Shown: positions 29,313 through 31,455 of the stretch, piece by piece | Numbering within the stretch: position 1 is the stretch's first letter | How the letters are laid out: the number at the start of each line of letters is the position of its first letter | DNA from: Lachnospiraceae bacterium UBA4364 | Lineage (GTDB): Bacteria; Bacillota; Clostridia; Lachnospirales; Lachnospiraceae | Reading direction: 5' to 3' | Assembly: GCA_002393955.1 (NCBI GenBank) | Contig: DGSK01000036.1 | Location: 1 to 31,455 of the forward strand | DNA: 31,455 nucleotides | Made by a program: the position numbers and the translations under genes | Notes under the pieces: generated by a model | Database searches by the model: none | What the model was told of the DNA's origin: nothing | The model's input: the letters and a program-made list of their open reading frames with translations, nothing else

Positions 29313-31455
29313 ATGACCAACTTCGATTATCTTCAAAAAGAGCCGAAATTCAATACATTTTCCTGTGTGGCGATTGCGGCTGAAAAAATATTGTATATAG
29401 ATCCGTCCTCATGCATCATCAACTGCCGTAGAGCGATGGAGTTTGCCATAAAGTGGATGTATTCGGTCGATGCATCCCTTACCATGCCGTATCAGGATAA
29501 TCTGATAAGTCTTATGAGCACAGAGGAATTCAGGGATATTATCGATGATGACCTCATGAAGCGTATGGATTTTATCCGCAAGATGGGAAATAATGCTGCC
29601 CATTCCGGCAGGAAGATCACAGAAGATCAGGCGATACTTTGCCTAGAGAACCTTCAGATTTTCTTTGATTTCGTATGCTACTGCTATGCCGATGAATACG
29701 AAGAGCACAGCTTTGACAAGTCTTTGCTTACAAAGGGCCAAACCGAACAAGTTACAAAAGATTTCCCTGACGTTGATATTGAAAAACTCATTGCTGAGAA
29801 TTCAGCATTAAAGAAAGAACTGACATCCCGGCGTGAAGAACAGGCAGAAACTTACGTTCCAAAGCCACTGGATCTTTCCGAGTATAAAACTCGTAAGATT
29901 TATATAGATGCCATGCTTATGGATGCCGGATGGAAAGAAGGCTCCGATTGGATCAATGAAGTAGAACTTCCTGGAATGCCAAATAAATCCGAAGTCGGCT
30001 ATGCGGATTATGTTCTTTATGACAGTTCGCATAAGCCACTTGCTGTTATAGAAGCAAAGAGGACCTGTGTTGATGTATCTAAGGGACGCCAGCAGGCAAA
30101 GCTTTATGCGGATCTTTTGGAGAAACAGTATAAGAGAAGACCGTGTGTTTTCCTAACTAATGGTTTTGAAACAAGAATTATAGATGGACAGTATCCGGAG
30201 AGAAAAGTCGCTTGCATATATTCCAAGGCAGATCTTGAAAAGATGTTCAATCTCAGAAGGCTGCGGACATCTCTTGATCATATAAATGTAGATAAGAAGA
30301 TTGCCGGTCGTTATTATCAGGAGGCTGCTATAAAGGCAGTATGCGACAGCTTTGATAAGAAGAATCGTCGCAAAGCGCTTCTTGTTATGGCAACAGGATC
30401 CGGCAAGACAAGAACTGTAATTGAATTGTGTCATGTGCTTCTCGATGCAGGATGGATTAAAAACATTCTTTTCCTAGCTGATAGAACATCTCTTGTAACG
30501 CAGGCTAAAAGAGCATTTGTGAATAACTATGCTTCTCTTTCAGTGACAAATCTTTGCGAAGAAAAAGACAACTATAACGCACACTGCGTATTTTCAACCT
30601 ATCAGACGATGATGAACTGTATTGATTCTGTAAAGGTTGAAGACCAGAAGTTGTTTACCAGTGGACATTTTGACCTCGTAATATGTGACGAGGCCCACAG
30701 ATCCATTTACAACAAATACAAGGATATCTTTGCCTACTTCGATGCTCCGCTGGTAGGCCTTACAGCTACGCCAAAGGATGATATTGATAAAAATACTTAT
30801 GAGATATTCGAACTTGAGCCGGGAGTTCCTACATATGGATACGAGCTGGGACAGGCAGTAACCGATGGATATCTTGTGGATTTTCTTTCGGTAGAAACAA
30901 AGCTGAAATTCATCGAGCAGGGAATCGTTTATGCAGATCTTTCCGATGAAGATAAAGCTATTTATGAGAGCACATTTGAGATGGAGGACGGAGAGGTTCC
31001 GGAGGCTATCAGTTCATCTGCGCTCAATTCATGGATATTCAATGAAGATACCATCCGTCAGGTACTGTACACTGTTATGACAGAGGGTATCAAGATAGAT
31101 TATGGTCAGAAGCTTGGTAAGACTATCATTTTTGCAAAGAACCATGATCATGCGGAGAAGATTCTTGAAATCTTTAATAAGGATTACCCGCATTTGAATG
31201 GATTTGCTCAGGTAATCGACAATAGGATCAACTATGCCCAGACTCTTATTGATGAGTTCTCGGAAGCCTCTAAGTTGCCTCAGATTGCGATATCCGTTGA
31301 TATGATGGATACCGGTATCGATGTACCGGAAGTATTGAACCTTGTGTTCTTCAAGAAGGTAATGAGCTATGCTAAGTTTTGGCAGATGATCGGACGTGGA
31401 ACCAGGCTTTGTCCGGGACTTATCGACGGGGAAGACAAGAGCAAGTTTTACATTT
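29313..31455 (+). CDS. hsdR: Type I restriction subunit HsdR (3' end outside window)
   Basis: The ATG at 29313 follows GGAGGG (29301-29306); the frame is open for 714 codons to the window edge. Residues about 20-130 look like a DUF4145-type N-terminal domain (CRRAMEFAIKWMYSVDASLT, MGNNAAHSGRKITEDQAILC). The nuclease domain has Asp232 in GYADYVLY and Glu247-x-Lys249 in AVIEAKRT, a complete PD-(D/E)XK site. The motor has Walker A MATGSGKT (359-366), DEAH (459-462), motif III GLTATP and the motif VI region QMIGRGTRL, so an ATP-driven translocase is expected. It forms the last visible gene of the hsdS unit. As far as it can be seen it is intact; about 200-300 residues should remain outside. Confidence 0.96.
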   Translation, partial: MTNFDYLQKEPKFNTFSCVAIAAEKILYIDPSSCIINCRRAMEFAIKWMYSVDASLTMPYQDNLISLMSTEEFRDIIDDDLMKRMDFIRKMGNNAAHSGRKITEDQAILCLENLQIFFDFVCYCYADEYEEHSFDKSLLTKGQTEQVTKDFPDVDIEKLIAENSALKKELTSRREEQAETYVPKPLDLSEYKTRKIYIDAMLMDAGWKEGSDWINEVELPGMPNKSEVGYADYVLYDSSHKPLAVIEAKRTCVDVSKGRQQAKLYADLLEKQYKRRPCVFLTNGFETRIIDGQYPERKVACIYSKADLEKMFNLRRLRTSLDHINVDKKIAGRYYQEAAIKAVCDSFDKKNRRKALLVMATGSGKTRTVIELCHVLLDAGWIKNILFLADRTSLVTQAKRAFVNNYASLSVTNLCEEKDNYNAHCVFSTYQTMMNCIDSVKVEDQKLFTSGHFDLVICDEAHRSIYNKYKDIFAYFDAPLVGLTATPKDDIDKNTYEIFELEPGVPTYGYELGQAVTDGYLVDFLSVETKLKFIEQGIVYADLSDEDKAIYESTFEMEDGEVPEAISSSALNSWIFNEDTIRQVLYTVMTEGIKIDYGQKLGKTIIFAKNHDHAEKILEIFNKDYPHLNGFAQVIDNRINYAQTLIDEFSEASKLPQIAISVDMMDTGIDVPEVLNLVFFKKVMSYAKFWQMIGRGTRLCPGLIDGEDKSKFYI

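Overview
The window looks like a chromosome segment of an anaerobic, low-to-mid-GC Firmicute, most likely a Lachnospiraceae member of the Butyrivibrio/Roseburia type. This is inferred from protein style (a BlaR1-like protein with the VCF-TNPK junction and an Ig-like domain, a DUF6033-type protein), from strong AGGAGG ribosome binding sites and from TTGACA/TATAAT promoters. No rRNA, tRNA, insertion sequence or CRISPR array was seen.

Left third (1-10.7 kb, all + strand). The tail of a BlaR1/M56-type membrane protein is followed by six genes for proteins without Sec signal peptides: a DUF6033-type protein, two unrecognised proteins (the second split by a frameshift), a protein with EF-hand-like calcium loops, a large 782-residue protein and a charged 214-residue protein. 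A stand-alone LytTR DNA-binding protein sits among them. Two copies of a roughly 88-base element, each followed by a terminator-like hairpin and then a ribosome binding site, precede the EF-hand gene and the LytTR gene. This cluster with its duplicated leader is the best candidate here for an undescribed system.

Middle (10.7-23.4 kb). This is a run of small units: a short reverse-strand gene, a GNAT acetyltransferase, a 68-residue membrane protein, an autoregulated TetR with a flavodoxin-fold oxidoreductase, a TfoX-N protein next to an SPL-like radical SAM enzyme, a glutathione peroxidase with an excellent promoter, and a pyrroline-5-carboxylate-reductase-like protein. Facing them across a bidirectional terminator is a three-gene ABC importer of the SsuABC/TauABC type, whose lipoprotein ends in an unusual tail with three Cys-Cys pairs. 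Next come relics, including an in-frame collapsed PTS enzyme I gene, then an MFS exporter and a diguanylate cyclase with a LacI-type sensor domain.

Right third (23.4-31.5 kb). This is a defence island. A RhuM-like relic, a terminator and a 12-base tandem repeat lead to a promoter surrounded by copies of the motif TTAANTRCATCA. The promoter drives fic, hsdM and a shortened DUF3644 gene. A multi-branched RNA-like fold begins at the DUF3644 stop codon, followed by degenerate sequence with a phage-toxin-like fragment and a terminator. hsdS, a COG2958-like HTH/nuclease gene and hsdR (cut by the window edge) follow, probably from a separate promoter. The Type I restriction-modification system appears complete as far as visible, with Fic and COG2958-like accessory genes inside the locus.
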